DNA of 64,000 bases, from positions 26,356-90,355 of the forward strand of contig JADLHW010000053.1 of NCBI GenBank assembly GCA_020848615.1. Direction: 5' to 3'. A program made the translations under genes and the position numbers. The notes beneath the pieces are model-generated. The model did not search any database. It worked only from the letters and a program-made list of their open reading frames with translations, and had not been told where the DNA came from. Shown here in pieces: positions 51,527 through 60,055 of the stretch (position 1 is its first letter; each line of letters begins with the position of its first letter). The stretch is from Thermoleophilia bacterium (lineage in GTDB: Bacteria > Actinomycetota > Thermoleophilia > Miltoncostaeales > Miltoncostaeaceae).

Positions 51527-52749
51527 GCGCCGCCCGGGGCCCCCGCACCGCACGGTCGGGGGCCCCGCGGCGTGGGCCGCGGGGCTCCCTGGGCGGCGTC
51601 GCCGTGCTCGTGCTGAGCGCGGCGTTGATCGCCGGCATCGCCACGTCGGACACCAACACCGGCGCGGCGGCGCCGGCCACGGCCGCGAAGTGGACCTGGA
51701 CGCTCCCGAAGGGCTTCCCCACGCCGCGCGTGCCGGCGAAGAACCCCATGTCGGCCGCGAAAGCCGACCTGGGGCGGTACCTGTTCTACGACGTCCGCCT
51801 GTCCGGCAACGGCACGACGTCCTGCGGGTCCTGCCACCTGCAGGCCCTCGCCTTCACCGACGGGAAGGCCGTGTCGACCGGCGCCACCGGGGAGCAGACG
51901 GCCCGGGGCTCCATGCCGCTGCAGAACGTCGCCTACAACTCCTCGCTCACCTGGGCGAACCTCTCGCTGGTCACCCTCGAGCGGCAGATGGAGACCCCGC
52001 TGTTCGCCGAGCGCCCCGTCGAGATGGGCGTGAACGACCACAACAAGCTGAAGGTCCTGGCCCGGATCCGCCGTGACGGGCGGTACCGGGCGAAGTTCCG
52101 GAAGGCGTTCCCCCGCCAGGTGAGCCCGGTCACGTGGCCGAACATCGTGAAGTCGATCGCGACGTTCCAGCGCACGCTCATCTCGGCGGACGCGAAGTAC
52201 GACCGCTACCAGCGCGGCAAGGCGACGCTCACGGCGTCGGAGACGCGCGGCAAGGACCTGTTCTTCGGCGAGCGCGCCGAGTGCCATCACTGCCACGGCA
52301 GCCTCAACTTCAACGACCAGGTCACCTACATCGGCAAGCGCGCCGAGCCGCTGCTGTTCCACAACACCGGGCTCTACAACATCGGGAGCACCGGGGCGTT
52401 CCCGGAGGGCAACCGGGGCATCTTCGAGCTGACCGCCCGGGACAAGGACATGGGCGCGTTCCGGGCGCAGAGCCTCCGCAACGTCGCCGTGACCGCCCCG
52501 TACATGCACGACGGCTCGATCGCGACGCTGGAGGAGGTCGTGCAGTTCTACGCGGACGGCGGCCGCAACATCACGACCGGCGTCAACGCCGGGGACGGGC
52601 GCCTGAGCCCGCTCCGCAGCGACCTCACGGTGGGCATCGACCTCACCACCCAGGAGAAGGCCGATCTGGTGGCGTTCCTGAGGACGCTCACCGATCGCCG
52701 GTTCCTCACCGACCGGAGGTTCAGCGACCCGTTCGCCGTGGGCCGCTGA
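51523..52749 (+). CDS. MbnH-type di-haem cytochrome c peroxidase-like enzyme
   Basis: The 408-aa protein has an N-terminal membrane anchor or signal (residues 22-42) and two haem-c motifs: CGSCH (C101-H105) and CHHCH (near 254-258). Family blocks LQNVAYNSSLTWAN, LERQMETPLF and PYMHDGSIATLEEV fit the MbnH/MauG-related subgroup (TIGR04039) rather than classic peroxidases. It should oxidise a Trp of the upstream MbnP-type protein to kynurenine outside the cell. A 15-bp hairpin ends the unit. Confidence 0.9.
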   Translation: MSAARGPRTARSGAPRRGPRGSLGGVAVLVLSAALIAGIATSDTNTGAAAPATAAKWTWTLPKGFPTPRVPAKNPMSAAKADLGRYLFYDVRLSGNGTTSCGSCHLQALAFTDGKAVSTGATGEQTARGSMPLQNVAYNSSLTWANLSLVTLERQMETPLFAERPVEMGVNDHNKLKVLARIRRDGRYRAKFRKAFPRQVSPVTWPNIVKSIATFQRTLISADAKYDRYQRGKATLTASETRGKDLFFGERAECHHCHGSLNFNDQVTYIGKRAEPLLFHNTGLYNIGSTGAFPEGNRGIFELTARDKDMGAFRAQSLRNVAVTAPYMHDGSIATLEEVVQFYADGGRNITTGVNAGDGRLSPLRSDLTVGIDLTTQEKADLVAFLRTLTDRRFLTDRRFSDPFAVGR

Positions 52750-52773
52750 CACCCGGCGCTTGCGCGGGGGCGC

Positions 52774-52815
52774 CGTCCGCCGATGGGGTCCACCCCCTGT
52801 CCCCGTCGGCGGACG
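52774..52815 (+). terminator. 15-bp hairpin after the MbnPH unit
   Basis: CGTCCGCCGATGGGG (52774-52788) pairs with CCCCGTCGGCGGACG (52801-52815) with a single T-G wobble and a 12-nt loop, 25 nt after the stop codon. Confidence 0.8.
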
Positions 52816-52904
52816 ACCCCTCGCCCGGGGGCACCACCGCCCCGCACGCCATCCCCCGTGGGACCCGCGGCATCGGGCGGCCGGGCTGGGAGAATGGCCC
52901 GGCC

Positions 52905-55337
52905 ATGCCGAACCGCCGGACCGCCCCGCAGCGCCCGCTCGCCGAGCGGCGCCCAGACCTCCTGGTGGCCGCCGCGGCCTGCCGCTTGGTGATCGGCCCC
53001 GGGGACCTGCCCGCGCCCTCCAGCGCGGAGGTGCCCCCCGCGGAGGGCGCCGTGGGCCAGGACCGCGCCGTCGCCTCCCTGGAGCTCGGGCTGCGCCTGC
53101 GGAGCCCCGGCTACCACGTGTTCGTGGCGGGACCCGCGGGAACCGGCCGGCGTTCGGCGGTGCGGGCGATGATGGAGCGGTTCGCCGCGGCCCTGCCGGT
53201 GCCGTCCGACCTGGCGTACGTCCACCGGTTCGGCGACCCGGACCGCCCGCGCCTGCTGCGGCTGCCGCCCGGCGCCGGCCGGCGCCTCGCCGAGCGCGTG
53301 GACGCGCTGCGCACGGCGCTCGCGACCCGGGCCCCCACGCTCGCCGACGACCCGGAGCTCGACCGGCGGCGGGAGGCCCTGCAGGAGCGCTACGCCCGCG
53401 CGGAGGACGAGCTCATGGAGGGGCTGCGCGCGAAGCTGGGCGCCGACGGGTTCGCGTTGGTCCCCGTCGCGATGGGCCCTGGGATGGTGGTGCCGGAGGT
53501 CGCCCCGCTGCACGACGGCAAGCCGGTGCCGCTTGAGGAGCTCCGCGGGACGCTGGACGCGGACGCGTTCTCCGACACCGAGACGCGCATGGCCGGCCAC
53601 GCGGCCACCGTGCGGGAGCACCTGCGCGGTGCCCGGGCCCGTCAGCGGCGCTTCCTGCGGGAGATCCAGGAGCTCATCCGGGACGTCGGGACGGCCATGG
53701 TGGAGGACGAGCTGCGCGCCATCGCCGGCGACGCCGAGGGCGAGGAGGTGGAGGCGTTCCTGCGGGACGTGCGCGCCGACGCCGTGGACGCCCTGGTGGA
53801 GCTGGTCGGGCCGGGCCCCGGCACCCCCGAGTTGTTCGCCCGGCGCGTGGACCGGTACCGCGTGAACGTGGTGGCCGACCGCTCCCAGCTCACCGGTGCG
53901 CCCGTCGTGGACGAGGGCTTCCCCACCGCCCGGAACATCGCGGGCATGGTGGAGCGCGTGCAGGAGGGCCCCCTGTCGTGGCGGGCGGACGCGACGACCA
54001 TCCGCGGCGGCAGCCTGCTGCGCGCCGACGGCGGGTTCCTGCTGCTGCAGGCCGCGGACCTGCTGCAGGAGCCGGGCGCCTGGCCGCAGCTCAAACGCGC
54101 CCTGAAGGCCGGGGTGCTGGAGCCCGGCAGCGCGGGCGCCGGGATGTGGGGCTTCCCGCGGGCGCTGGAGCCCGACCCCATCGCGATCGACGTGAAGGTC
54201 GTGCTGGTGGGCGGGCGGTGGGCGTACGACCTGCTGGGCGCCGCGGACCCCGACTTCCTGCGCCTGTTCTCGGTGCGTGCCGACTTCTCGCCCGACATGC
54301 CGCGGGACGCGGGCGCGGCCCGGCGCTATGCGGAGGTGGTCGCCGGCATCTGCCATGACGAGGATCTCCCGCACGCCGACGCCGGGGCGCTCGGCGCCCT
54401 CATGGAGGAGGGCGTGCGCATCGCCGGGCGGCGCACCCGCGTGTCCGCGGAGTTCTCCCGCATCGCGGACCTGCTGCGCGAATCCTGCCTCATCGCGCGG
54501 GACCGGGGCGCGGACCTCGTGGCCCGCGGGGATGTGGAGGAGGCTCTGCGGCGCCGCGAGTACCGGCGCGGGGAGATCCCGGAGCGCATCGGCGAGGCCC
54601 TGCGGCAGGGGCTGCTCATGGTGGCGACGACCGGCGCCGCCCGGGGCCGCGTGAACGGCCTGTCGGTGCTGGACCTGGGGTACGAGGCGTTCGGCAAGCC
54701 CACCCGCATCACCGCCTCGGTGGCGCCGGGCTCGGCGGGCGTGATCAGCATCGAGCGCGAGGCCCGGTTGTCCGGGGGCGTGTACGACAAGGGCGTGCTC
54801 ACCATCGGCGGGTACCTGCGCCGCCGGTACGCCGACATCGGCCCCCTGTCGCTCACCGCGAGCCTGGCGTTCGAGCAGTCCTACTCCGGGGTGGACGGGG
54901 ATTCCGCGTCCATCGCCGAGGTGGTGGCGCTCATGTCGGAGCTCGCCGGGCTGCCGGTGGACCAGGCGATCGCGATCACGGGCTCCATCAACCAGCATGG
55001 CGAGGCCCAGCCGGTGGGCGGCGTGAACGAGAAGATCACCTCGTTCCACGCCCTGTGCCGCGACCGCGGACTGGACGGCACGCGCGGCGTGGTGCTGCCC
55101 GCGTCGAACACCGAGGACCTGATGCTGCCGCGGGGCCTGGTGGACGACATCGCCGCCGGCCGCTTCCGGGTGCTGGCGGTCACCAGCGTGGAGGACGCCC
55201 TGGAGATCGCCCTGGCGACGCCCATCGCGGCCATCGACGCGGCGGCCCGCGCCACGCTGGAGGATTTCGCCTCGGCCCTCGACCGCACGGGCCCGGGGTG
55301 GCCCGGCACGTCGGGCGGGGTCCCCGGGCCCTCCTGA
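52905..55337 (+). CDS. Lon-like AAA ATP-dependent protease (LonB/YcbZ-like)
   Basis: The product is 810 aa from ATG 52905; a GAGAAT box lies 9 nt upstream. The N-terminal AAA region has GPAGTGRRSAV, where the Walker A Lys is Arg, and a long helical insert (about 150-300). The C-terminal S16 protease domain has the catalytic dyad Ser near 667 (GDSASIAE) and Lys near 709 (GGVNEKI). The layout matches the AAA_32/Lon-C group rather than classic Lon, which has a different N-domain. It should degrade cytoplasmic proteins; ATP binding may differ because of the Arg. It is monocistronic. Confidence 0.9.
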   Translation: MPNRRTAPQRPLAERRPDLLVAAAACRLVIGPGDLPAPSSAEVPPAEGAVGQDRAVASLELGLRLRSPGYHVFVAGPAGTGRRSAVRAMMERFAAALPVPSDLAYVHRFGDPDRPRLLRLPPGAGRRLAERVDALRTALATRAPTLADDPELDRRREALQERYARAEDELMEGLRAKLGADGFALVPVAMGPGMVVPEVAPLHDGKPVPLEELRGTLDADAFSDTETRMAGHAATVREHLRGARARQRRFLREIQELIRDVGTAMVEDELRAIAGDAEGEEVEAFLRDVRADAVDALVELVGPGPGTPELFARRVDRYRVNVVADRSQLTGAPVVDEGFPTARNIAGMVERVQEGPLSWRADATTIRGGSLLRADGGFLLLQAADLLQEPGAWPQLKRALKAGVLEPGSAGAGMWGFPRALEPDPIAIDVKVVLVGGRWAYDLLGAADPDFLRLFSVRADFSPDMPRDAGAARRYAEVVAGICHDEDLPHADAGALGALMEEGVRIAGRRTRVSAEFSRIADLLRESCLIARDRGADLVARGDVEEALRRREYRRGEIPERIGEALRQGLLMVATTGAARGRVNGLSVLDLGYEAFGKPTRITASVAPGSAGVISIEREARLSGGVYDKGVLTIGGYLRRRYADIGPLSLTASLAFEQSYSGVDGDSASIAEVVALMSELAGLPVDQAIAITGSINQHGEAQPVGGVNEKITSFHALCRDRGLDGTRGVVLPASNTEDLMLPRGLVDDIAAGRFRVLAVTSVEDALEIALATPIAAIDAAARATLEDFASALDRTGPGWPGTSGGVPGPS

Positions 55338-55346
55338 GCGACGCGT

Positions 55347-55541
55347 TCAGCCGGCCGCGGTGGCCGGCTGGATGACGATGTCCGGGCCCGGGAAGACGAT
55401 CGTCTCCTGGCCGTCCTCCCACCGCACCCGGAAGTGCACGTGGTCCGGCTCCCCCAGCACCTCGGTGATCTCACCGAGCCGGGGGTGCTCGCCCACCCGG
55501 TGTCCCCGCACGCGCAGCAGGTCGCCGATCGCACCGGTCAT
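55347..55541 (-). CDS. DUF1918 family protein
   Basis: The 64-aa product is a small SH3-like beta barrel typical of DUF1918 (GDLLRVRGHRVGEHPRLGEI ... VRWEDGQETIVFPGPDIVI). The family is common in actinobacteria and uncharacterised. A GAGGGGGG ribosome site lies upstream of the ATG. Its last codons (PATAAG) are encoded inside a hairpin that also ends the convergent Lon-like gene. Confidence 0.9.
   Translation of the reverse strand: MTGAIGDLLRVRGHRVGEHPRLGEITEVLGEPDHVHFRVRWEDGQETIVFPGPDIVIQPATAAG
55348..55370. terminator. 9-bp hairpin overlapping the DUF1918 3' end
   Basis: CAGCCGGCC (55348-55356) and GGCCGGCTG (55362-55370) pair perfectly over a 5-nt loop between the convergent Lon-like and DUF1918 genes. 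Confidence 0.65.
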
Positions 55542-55620
55542 CGCATCCCCCCTCGGTCCGGACGCCGTGCCCTAATCGTCCCGCCGCCCCGGCACACGGG
55601 CATCGGGGACGCACCGGAGC

Positions 55621-56238
55621 TCAGCCGGCGGGCGCCATCTCCCCGGCCGGGACCGGGATGTCCAGCACGTTCTCCGGCGGTGCGAGCGGGCAGCTCCAGC
55701 GCGGGTCGTACGCGCACGACGGGTTGTAGGCGTAGTTGAAGTCCAGGACCAGGGCGCCCTGGCGGTCGGCCCCCAGGTCCGCGCCCTTCACGGTGTCCAG
55801 CAGGTACCGGCCGCCCCCGTAGGTGCCCTCCCCCGCGGAGGCGTCCCGGAACGGCAGGAACAGCCCGCCGCCGTACCCCTCCAGCCAGTACACCGCGAGC
55901 CGCGCCCCGGTGCCGGTGATCACCGGCGACACGAACCCCACGCGGCGGAAGCGGGTGGGTTCGCCCGTGCTGGTCGGGATCACCAGCTCGGGCCCGTCCG
56001 GCTCGGGCTCCAGGTGCGCGGTGACCCGCAGCGCCGGGTCGTGCCGGAAGTACGGCAGGCCGGTGAACGCGTCCCGGTCACCCGGGGTGAGCGGGCTCTC
56101 CGGGTGCCCGGCGAACAGGCGGTCCCGCGCCTCCCGGAACGCGGCGAGCGTGCCCGGGTCCCCGTCGCCCGCCCGGGCCCCCGCGTACATCGCGGCGACA
56201 CGGCGCTTCCAGTCCATGAGCTCCAGGGGCCATCCCAC
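55621..56238 (-). CDS. DUF1684 family protein
   Basis: The product is 205 aa from the GTG at 56238, chosen because TACGCT ends 6 nt before it; an ATG at 56217 is an alternative. DUF1684 markers include WKRRVAAMYAG near the start, FREARDRLFAGHPESPL, LPYFRHDPALRV, GGGRYLLDTVKGAD and LDFNYAYNPSCAYDPRWSCPLAP. The family is widespread and uncharacterised. The 79-bp gap to DUF1918 has no gene. Confidence 0.9.
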   Translation of the reverse strand: MGWPLELMDWKRRVAAMYAGARAGDGDPGTLAAFREARDRLFAGHPESPLTPGDRDAFTGLPYFRHDPALRVTAHLEPEPDGPELVIPTSTGEPTRFRRVGFVSPVITGTGARLAVYWLEGYGGGLFLPFRDASAGEGTYGGGRYLLDTVKGADLGADRQGALVLDFNYAYNPSCAYDPRWSCPLAPPENVLDIPVPAGEMAPAG

Positions 56239-56244
56239 CTCCCG

Positions 56245-56250
56245 AGCGTA
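56245..56250 (-). promoter_or_regulatory. -10 box TACGCT, leaderless DUF1684 gene
   Basis: TACGCT on the minus strand ends 6 nt before the GTG at 56238 and decides the start. Confidence 0.45.
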
Positions 56251-56360
56251 CCCAACCGGCGCCTCCTCGCCCGCCGGGCCTTGCATCGGCGGCTCCGGCC
56301 ATGCAGAAATTGGCCCGTCCAGCGGCCCGGGGATGGGGCCACCGCATCCAAAGGAGTCAC

Positions 56361-56603
56361 ATGGTCACCGCGATCGTGCTCATGAACACCGAAGGCGGGC
56401 AGGTCGCCCGCATCGCCCGCGAGATCGGTCAGATCCCGGACGTCACCGAGGTGCTGTCCACGGCGGGCGCCTACGACCTGGTGGCCAAGGTGCAGGTGCA
56501 GGAGTACGAGCACATGTCGGAGGTCATCACCGAGCGGCTGCAGGGCGTCGAGGGGATCGTGAACACCGAGACGCTCATGGCCTTCCACACCTACAAGTTC
56601 TGA
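56361..56603 (+). CDS. Stand-alone Lrp/AsnC effector-binding (RAM) domain protein
   Basis: The 80-aa product is a RAM domain only: TAIVLMNTEGGQVARIAREIGQIPDVTEV, then AYDLVAKVQV and a closing TLMAFHTYKF. It lacks a helix-turn-helix. Such proteins bind amino acids and form decamer-like rings. AAAGGAG lies 5 nt upstream of the ATG. It is followed after 13 nt by trpD, so it may sense tryptophan or an intermediate for the operon; that is inference. Confidence 0.92.
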   Translation: MVTAIVLMNTEGGQVARIAREIGQIPDVTEVLSTAGAYDLVAKVQVQEYEHMSEVITERLQGVEGIVNTETLMAFHTYKF

Positions 56604-56616
56604 GAGGGGGCGGCGG

Positions 56617-57654
56617 ATGAGCACCGGCGCACAGGTCACCCGCAACGCCCTGGGGAAGCTCACGCAGAACCAGGACCTCTCCGAGCGGGAGATCTTCGAT
56701 TTCATCGAGGCGATGCGGGACGACGAGGTCACGGAGGCGCAGATCGCCGGGTGGCTCGTGGCGTTGCTGATGAAGGGCCCGAGCATCGACGAGGTCACCT
56801 ACATCACCCGCGCGATGCGGGCGAACTGCGTGCAGATCCAGCCGAAGGTCGACGGCGACCTGGTGGACATGTGCGGCACGGGCGGCGGCCTCACCACCTT
56901 CAACGTCAGCTCCGCGAACTCCCTGCTGTGCGCCGCGGCCGGCGCGAAGGTCGCCAAGCACGGCAGCCGGTCCATCTCCTCCTCGTCCGGCAGCGCCGAC
57001 GCCCTGGAGGCCCTGGGCATCAGGGTGGAGCTGGCGCCCGCCCAGGGCGAGTCGCTGATCGAGCGCGTGGGCTGGAGCTTCCTGTACGCGCCGAGCTTCC
57101 ACCCGCTCATGCTGAAGGTGTTCTTCCCCGAGCAGGCGCTCGGCATCAAGACGATCTTCTTCACGATCATCGGGCCGCTCATCAACCCGGCGGGTGCCCC
57201 ACGGCACCTGCTGGGCGTGTACCGCCCCGAGCTGGTGGGCATGGTCGCCGAGGTCGTCGCGCAGCTCGGCATGAACCACGTGCTGGTGGTGCACGGCATG
57301 GACGGGCTCGACGAGATGTCGATCCTGGGCCGCACCAGCGTCGCCGAGGTGAAGGGCGATGTGATCACCAAGTACGAGGTGTCCCCGGAGGACCTGGGGC
57401 TGTCCCGCTGCTCGTTCGAGGACGTGCAGGGCGGGTCCCCGCAGTTCAACGCGGACACGATCCGCGGGATCTTCGCGGGGCAGGACACCGGCCCGCGGCG
57501 GGACTTCCTGCTGCTCAACAGCGCGTTCGCGCTGTACGCGGCCGGGCGGGCCGACAGCCCCGAGGGCGGCCTGGAGCTCGCGCGCACCACGCTGGACGGC
57601 GGCGCGGCCCTGCGCAAGCTCGAGGAGGTCGCCGCCGCGTCCCAGGAGGTGTGA
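56617..57654 (+). CDS. trpD: Anthranilate phosphoribosyltransferase
   Basis: The 345-aa enzyme joins anthranilate and PRPP. PRPP-binding CGTGGGLTTFNVSSAN corresponds to the usual GTGGD..TFNIST loop but with Gly in place of Asp. KHGSRSISSSSGSADALEALG and GPLINPAGAPRHLLGVY follow, with the late VKGDVITKYEVSPEDLGL block. It is clearly TrpD-like but divergent from typical actinobacterial sequences. It starts after AGAGGGGG and runs into trpC with a 4-nt gap. Confidence 0.9.
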   Translation: MSTGAQVTRNALGKLTQNQDLSEREIFDFIEAMRDDEVTEAQIAGWLVALLMKGPSIDEVTYITRAMRANCVQIQPKVDGDLVDMCGTGGGLTTFNVSSANSLLCAAAGAKVAKHGSRSISSSSGSADALEALGIRVELAPAQGESLIERVGWSFLYAPSFHPLMLKVFFPEQALGIKTIFFTIIGPLINPAGAPRHLLGVYRPELVGMVAEVVAQLGMNHVLVVHGMDGLDEMSILGRTSVAEVKGDVITKYEVSPEDLGLSRCSFEDVQGGSPQFNADTIRGIFAGQDTGPRRDFLLLNSAFALYAAGRADSPEGGLELARTTLDGGAALRKLEEVAAASQEV

Positions 57655-57658
57655 CCGC

Positions 57659-58378
57659 GTGAACGCCCCGGCGGCGGCCGGGCTGGCCGCGTCCGTTCGC
57701 CGCCGGCAGGCCGAGGGGCGCATGCCGGTGCTCGCCGAGATCAAGGTGCGGTCGCCCAAGGAGGGCGACCTGCTGCGCGGCCGCACCCCCGAGCACCTCG
57801 CCCGCGTCTACGGGTCGCTGCCGGTCGCCGGGATCTCGGTGGTCACCGAACCCCACGACTTCGGCGGGGACCTGGACATCGTGCGGCGCATCCGGCCGCT
57901 GGTGGACGTCCCCATCCTGCGCAAGGACTTCCCCCGCGGCCCGCAGGACATGCGCGAGTCGCGGGAGGCCGGCGTCCAGATCGTGCTGCTCACCGTGAAC
58001 ATGCTGGGCGACACCCTGGGGCCGCTGCACGAGGCCGCGCACGCGGAGGGCCTGGAGACCCTCGTGGAGGTCCACGAGCCCGCGGACCTGGCGCGGGTGG
58101 CGGCCCTGGGCCTGCGGCCCGACGTGCTGGGCGTGAACAACCGGGACATCCGCGTCGGCGAGGTCGACGACGGCGACGTCGCCCGCACCGAACGGCTGGT
58201 GGCGGCGTTCCCCCCGGGCGCGGTGGTGCTGTCGGAGAGCGCGATCGCCGGCCCCGAGGATGCCCGCCGCGCACGCGACGCCGGCGCGGACGCCGTGCTG
58301 GTGGGCACCGCGATCCTCACCGCACCCGACACCCGGGCGATGATCGAGGCGCTCATCGGCGTGGGCTGGCCCCGGTGA
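57659..58378 (+). CDS. trpC: Indole-3-glycerol-phosphate synthase, short divergent form
   Basis: The 239-aa TIM barrel has AEIKVRSPKEG, ISVVTEPHDFGG, ILRKDFPRGPQ, LVEVHEPADL, LGVNNRDI and LSESAI, the catalytic and phosphate-binding strands of TrpC. It lacks part of the usual N-terminal helical extension, and the GADAVLLI strand is VQIVLLTV. The GTG start follows AGGAGG by 11 nt. It overlaps trpF by GTGA. Its identity is supported by the flanking trpD and trpF. Confidence 0.88.
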   Translation: MNAPAAAGLAASVRRRQAEGRMPVLAEIKVRSPKEGDLLRGRTPEHLARVYGSLPVAGISVVTEPHDFGGDLDIVRRIRPLVDVPILRKDFPRGPQDMRESREAGVQIVLLTVNMLGDTLGPLHEAAHAEGLETLVEVHEPADLARVAALGLRPDVLGVNNRDIRVGEVDDGDVARTERLVAAFPPGAVVLSESAIAGPEDARRARDAGADAVLVGTAILTAPDTRAMIEALIGVGWPR

Positions 58379-59034
58379 CGCTGGTCAAGATCTGCGGGAT
58401 GACCCGGCCGGAGGACGTCGCGGCGGCCGTCGCGGCGGGCGCCGACCGGCTGGGGTTCGTGGTCGAGTATCCGCAGGACAACCCCTGGAACCTCACCCGT
58501 GAACGTGCCCGGGACGTCATGGACGCGGTGCCGCAGCGGGTGCTGCGCGTGGCCGTGGTGGGCGGCGGCGCGGATGCGATCCTCGAGATCGTCGGGAACC
58601 TGGCGCCCGACATGGTGCAGATCCACGACGACGGCCCCGCGGCGGTGGTCGCCGCCGTCGCCGCCGCCGGGGTGCCGGTGGTGAAGGCGCTGCGCATCGA
58701 CGTGGACGCCCCGGACCCCGACCCGGCGCACTGGATCGCCCTGGGCCGCGCGTACGCCGCCGCGGGTGCGGCGGAGCTGCTGGTGGACTCCAAGTCCTCC
58801 GCGCGGCCGGCCGGTACGGGCGTGGCCGTCGACCGGGCGTTCGTGCGGCGCGTCGCCGACGGGGTGCCGGTGCCGGTGGTGCTTGCCGGCGGTCTCACGC
58901 CGGCGAACGTCGCGACGGCGGTCCGCGAGGTGCGGCCCGCCGTCGTCGACGTCATCTCGGGGGTTGAGGGGCCGGGTCACACCAAGGACCCGGCCCTCAT
59001 GGCGGCGTTCGTCTCGGCCGCGCGCGACGCCTGA
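58375..59034 (+). CDS. trpF: Phosphoribosylanthranilate isomerase
   Basis: The 219-aa barrel begins LVKICGMT (catalytic Cys7), then VQIHDD where most TrpFs have VQLHG, LLVDSK, VVLAGGLTPANV and DVISGVEGPGHTKD with the catalytic Asp and phosphate site. The segment FVVEYPQDNPWNL is unlike common bacterial TrpF. It closes the operon, and its stop lies one base from that of the convergent CU044_5270-like gene. trpE, trpB and trpA are not in the window. Confidence 0.9.
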   Translation: MTLVKICGMTRPEDVAAAVAAGADRLGFVVEYPQDNPWNLTRERARDVMDAVPQRVLRVAVVGGGADAILEIVGNLAPDMVQIHDDGPAAVVAAVAAAGVPVVKALRIDVDAPDPDPAHWIALGRAYAAAGAAELLVDSKSSARPAGTGVAVDRAFVRRVADGVPVPVVLAGGLTPANVATAVREVRPAVVDVISGVEGPGHTKDPALMAAFVSAARDA

Positions 59035-59035
59035 C

Positions 59036-60055
59036 CTACGGGGTGGCGGTCTCCGAGCCGACGACGGCGCTCACCAGGTAGGTGCTGCGACCCACCAGGC
59101 TGCCCGTGGGCACGCCGGGCAGCCAGTCGATGGGCCCGGTGGTGCGCCGCTGCTCCTCCAGCAGCTGGGAGGTCTCCGGGTCGAAGATCAGGACCTCCCG
59201 CATGCCATCGGACTCCCGGGTGACGCCGATCCCCGCACGGCCGCGCGAGTCCCGCACCGTCCCGATGGAGCGCACGCCCTCGATGTACGCGGCCGCGCGG
59301 AACAGGGCGGCGCGGGCGCCCGGGGAGAAGTCGGTCTCGCGGAGGCCATCGCCGACCATCACGAACATCTCCTGATCCCGCGGCGCCCCGCCGTACCTGG
59401 GCGCGGCGTCACGCAGGAGCTCGGCGGCGCCCCGGGGATCATCGACCCGCTCCGCCAGGGCGGCATCGGAGGCACCGACCTCGGCGAACCGTGCCGAGAC
59501 CGATGGGAGTCCCGACACGCGGGAGGTACCGGGGGACGTGTTCTGCAGGCGCCGGACCTCGGATTCCCAGAACGCCCTGTCGCCGGCGAGGAACCTGAGC
59601 GGCCTGCCGGACTCGACCAGGCGCCCGCCGGAGGCGTTGAACCAGCTCTGGCGCTCGTGCTGGACCAGGTAGGTCGTGCTGGTCCCCCCGGTCACCGACG
59701 TGACCTGGTCCACGCTGCTCGACCGCGTGTACAGGTACTTCCCGGGACCCAGGACGGGGGCCGCGGGTGCGCCCTCCGCCGCCCGCGCGCCGGTCTCGAG
59801 CGCCGCGACGGTCGCGGCGTCGGCACGCGGGAGGCCCGCGTCGCCGGGCAGCACCAGGCGCACGACGCCCGCCCCGGCGAGGGTCACGGCCACGGCTCCG
59901 GTGGCGGCCGCCAGCGCGAGGCGCCGGCGGGAGCGGCGCGGCGCGCCGCCGTCGATCTCGCGAGCCAGCGCGCGCAGGGCCGCCTCGCGCGCGTCGCCGG
60001 GGTCCCCGGCCGGCGGGTAGGCGGTCCCGACGCCGCGGGTCAGGGTGTCAGGCAT
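59036..60055 (-). CDS. CU044_5270-like membrane-anchored protein, partner of the sigma factor
   Basis: The 339-aa product has a cytoplasmic N-terminus of about 45 residues, one membrane helix (about 46-68) and a large external domain (YLYTRSSSVDQVTSV, IEGVRSIGTVRDSRGRAGIGV, VLIFDPETSQLLEE). This architecture matches the CU044_5270 family that accompanies ECF sigma factors in actinobacteria. Its start overlaps the sigma gene by 8 nt. An anti-sigma role is plausible, but the N-terminus lacks the classic HxxxCxxC zinc motif. Confidence 0.85.
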   Translation of the reverse strand: MPDTLTRGVGTAYPPAGDPGDAREAALRALAREIDGGAPRRSRRRLALAAATGAVAVTLAGAGVVRLVLPGDAGLPRADAATVAALETGARAAEGAPAAPVLGPGKYLYTRSSSVDQVTSVTGGTSTTYLVQHERQSWFNASGGRLVESGRPLRFLAGDRAFWESEVRRLQNTSPGTSRVSGLPSVSARFAEVGASDAALAERVDDPRGAAELLRDAAPRYGGAPRDQEMFVMVGDGLRETDFSPGARAALFRAAAYIEGVRSIGTVRDSRGRAGIGVTRESDGMREVLIFDPETSQLLEEQRRTTGPIDWLPGVPTGSLVGRSTYLVSAVVGSETATP

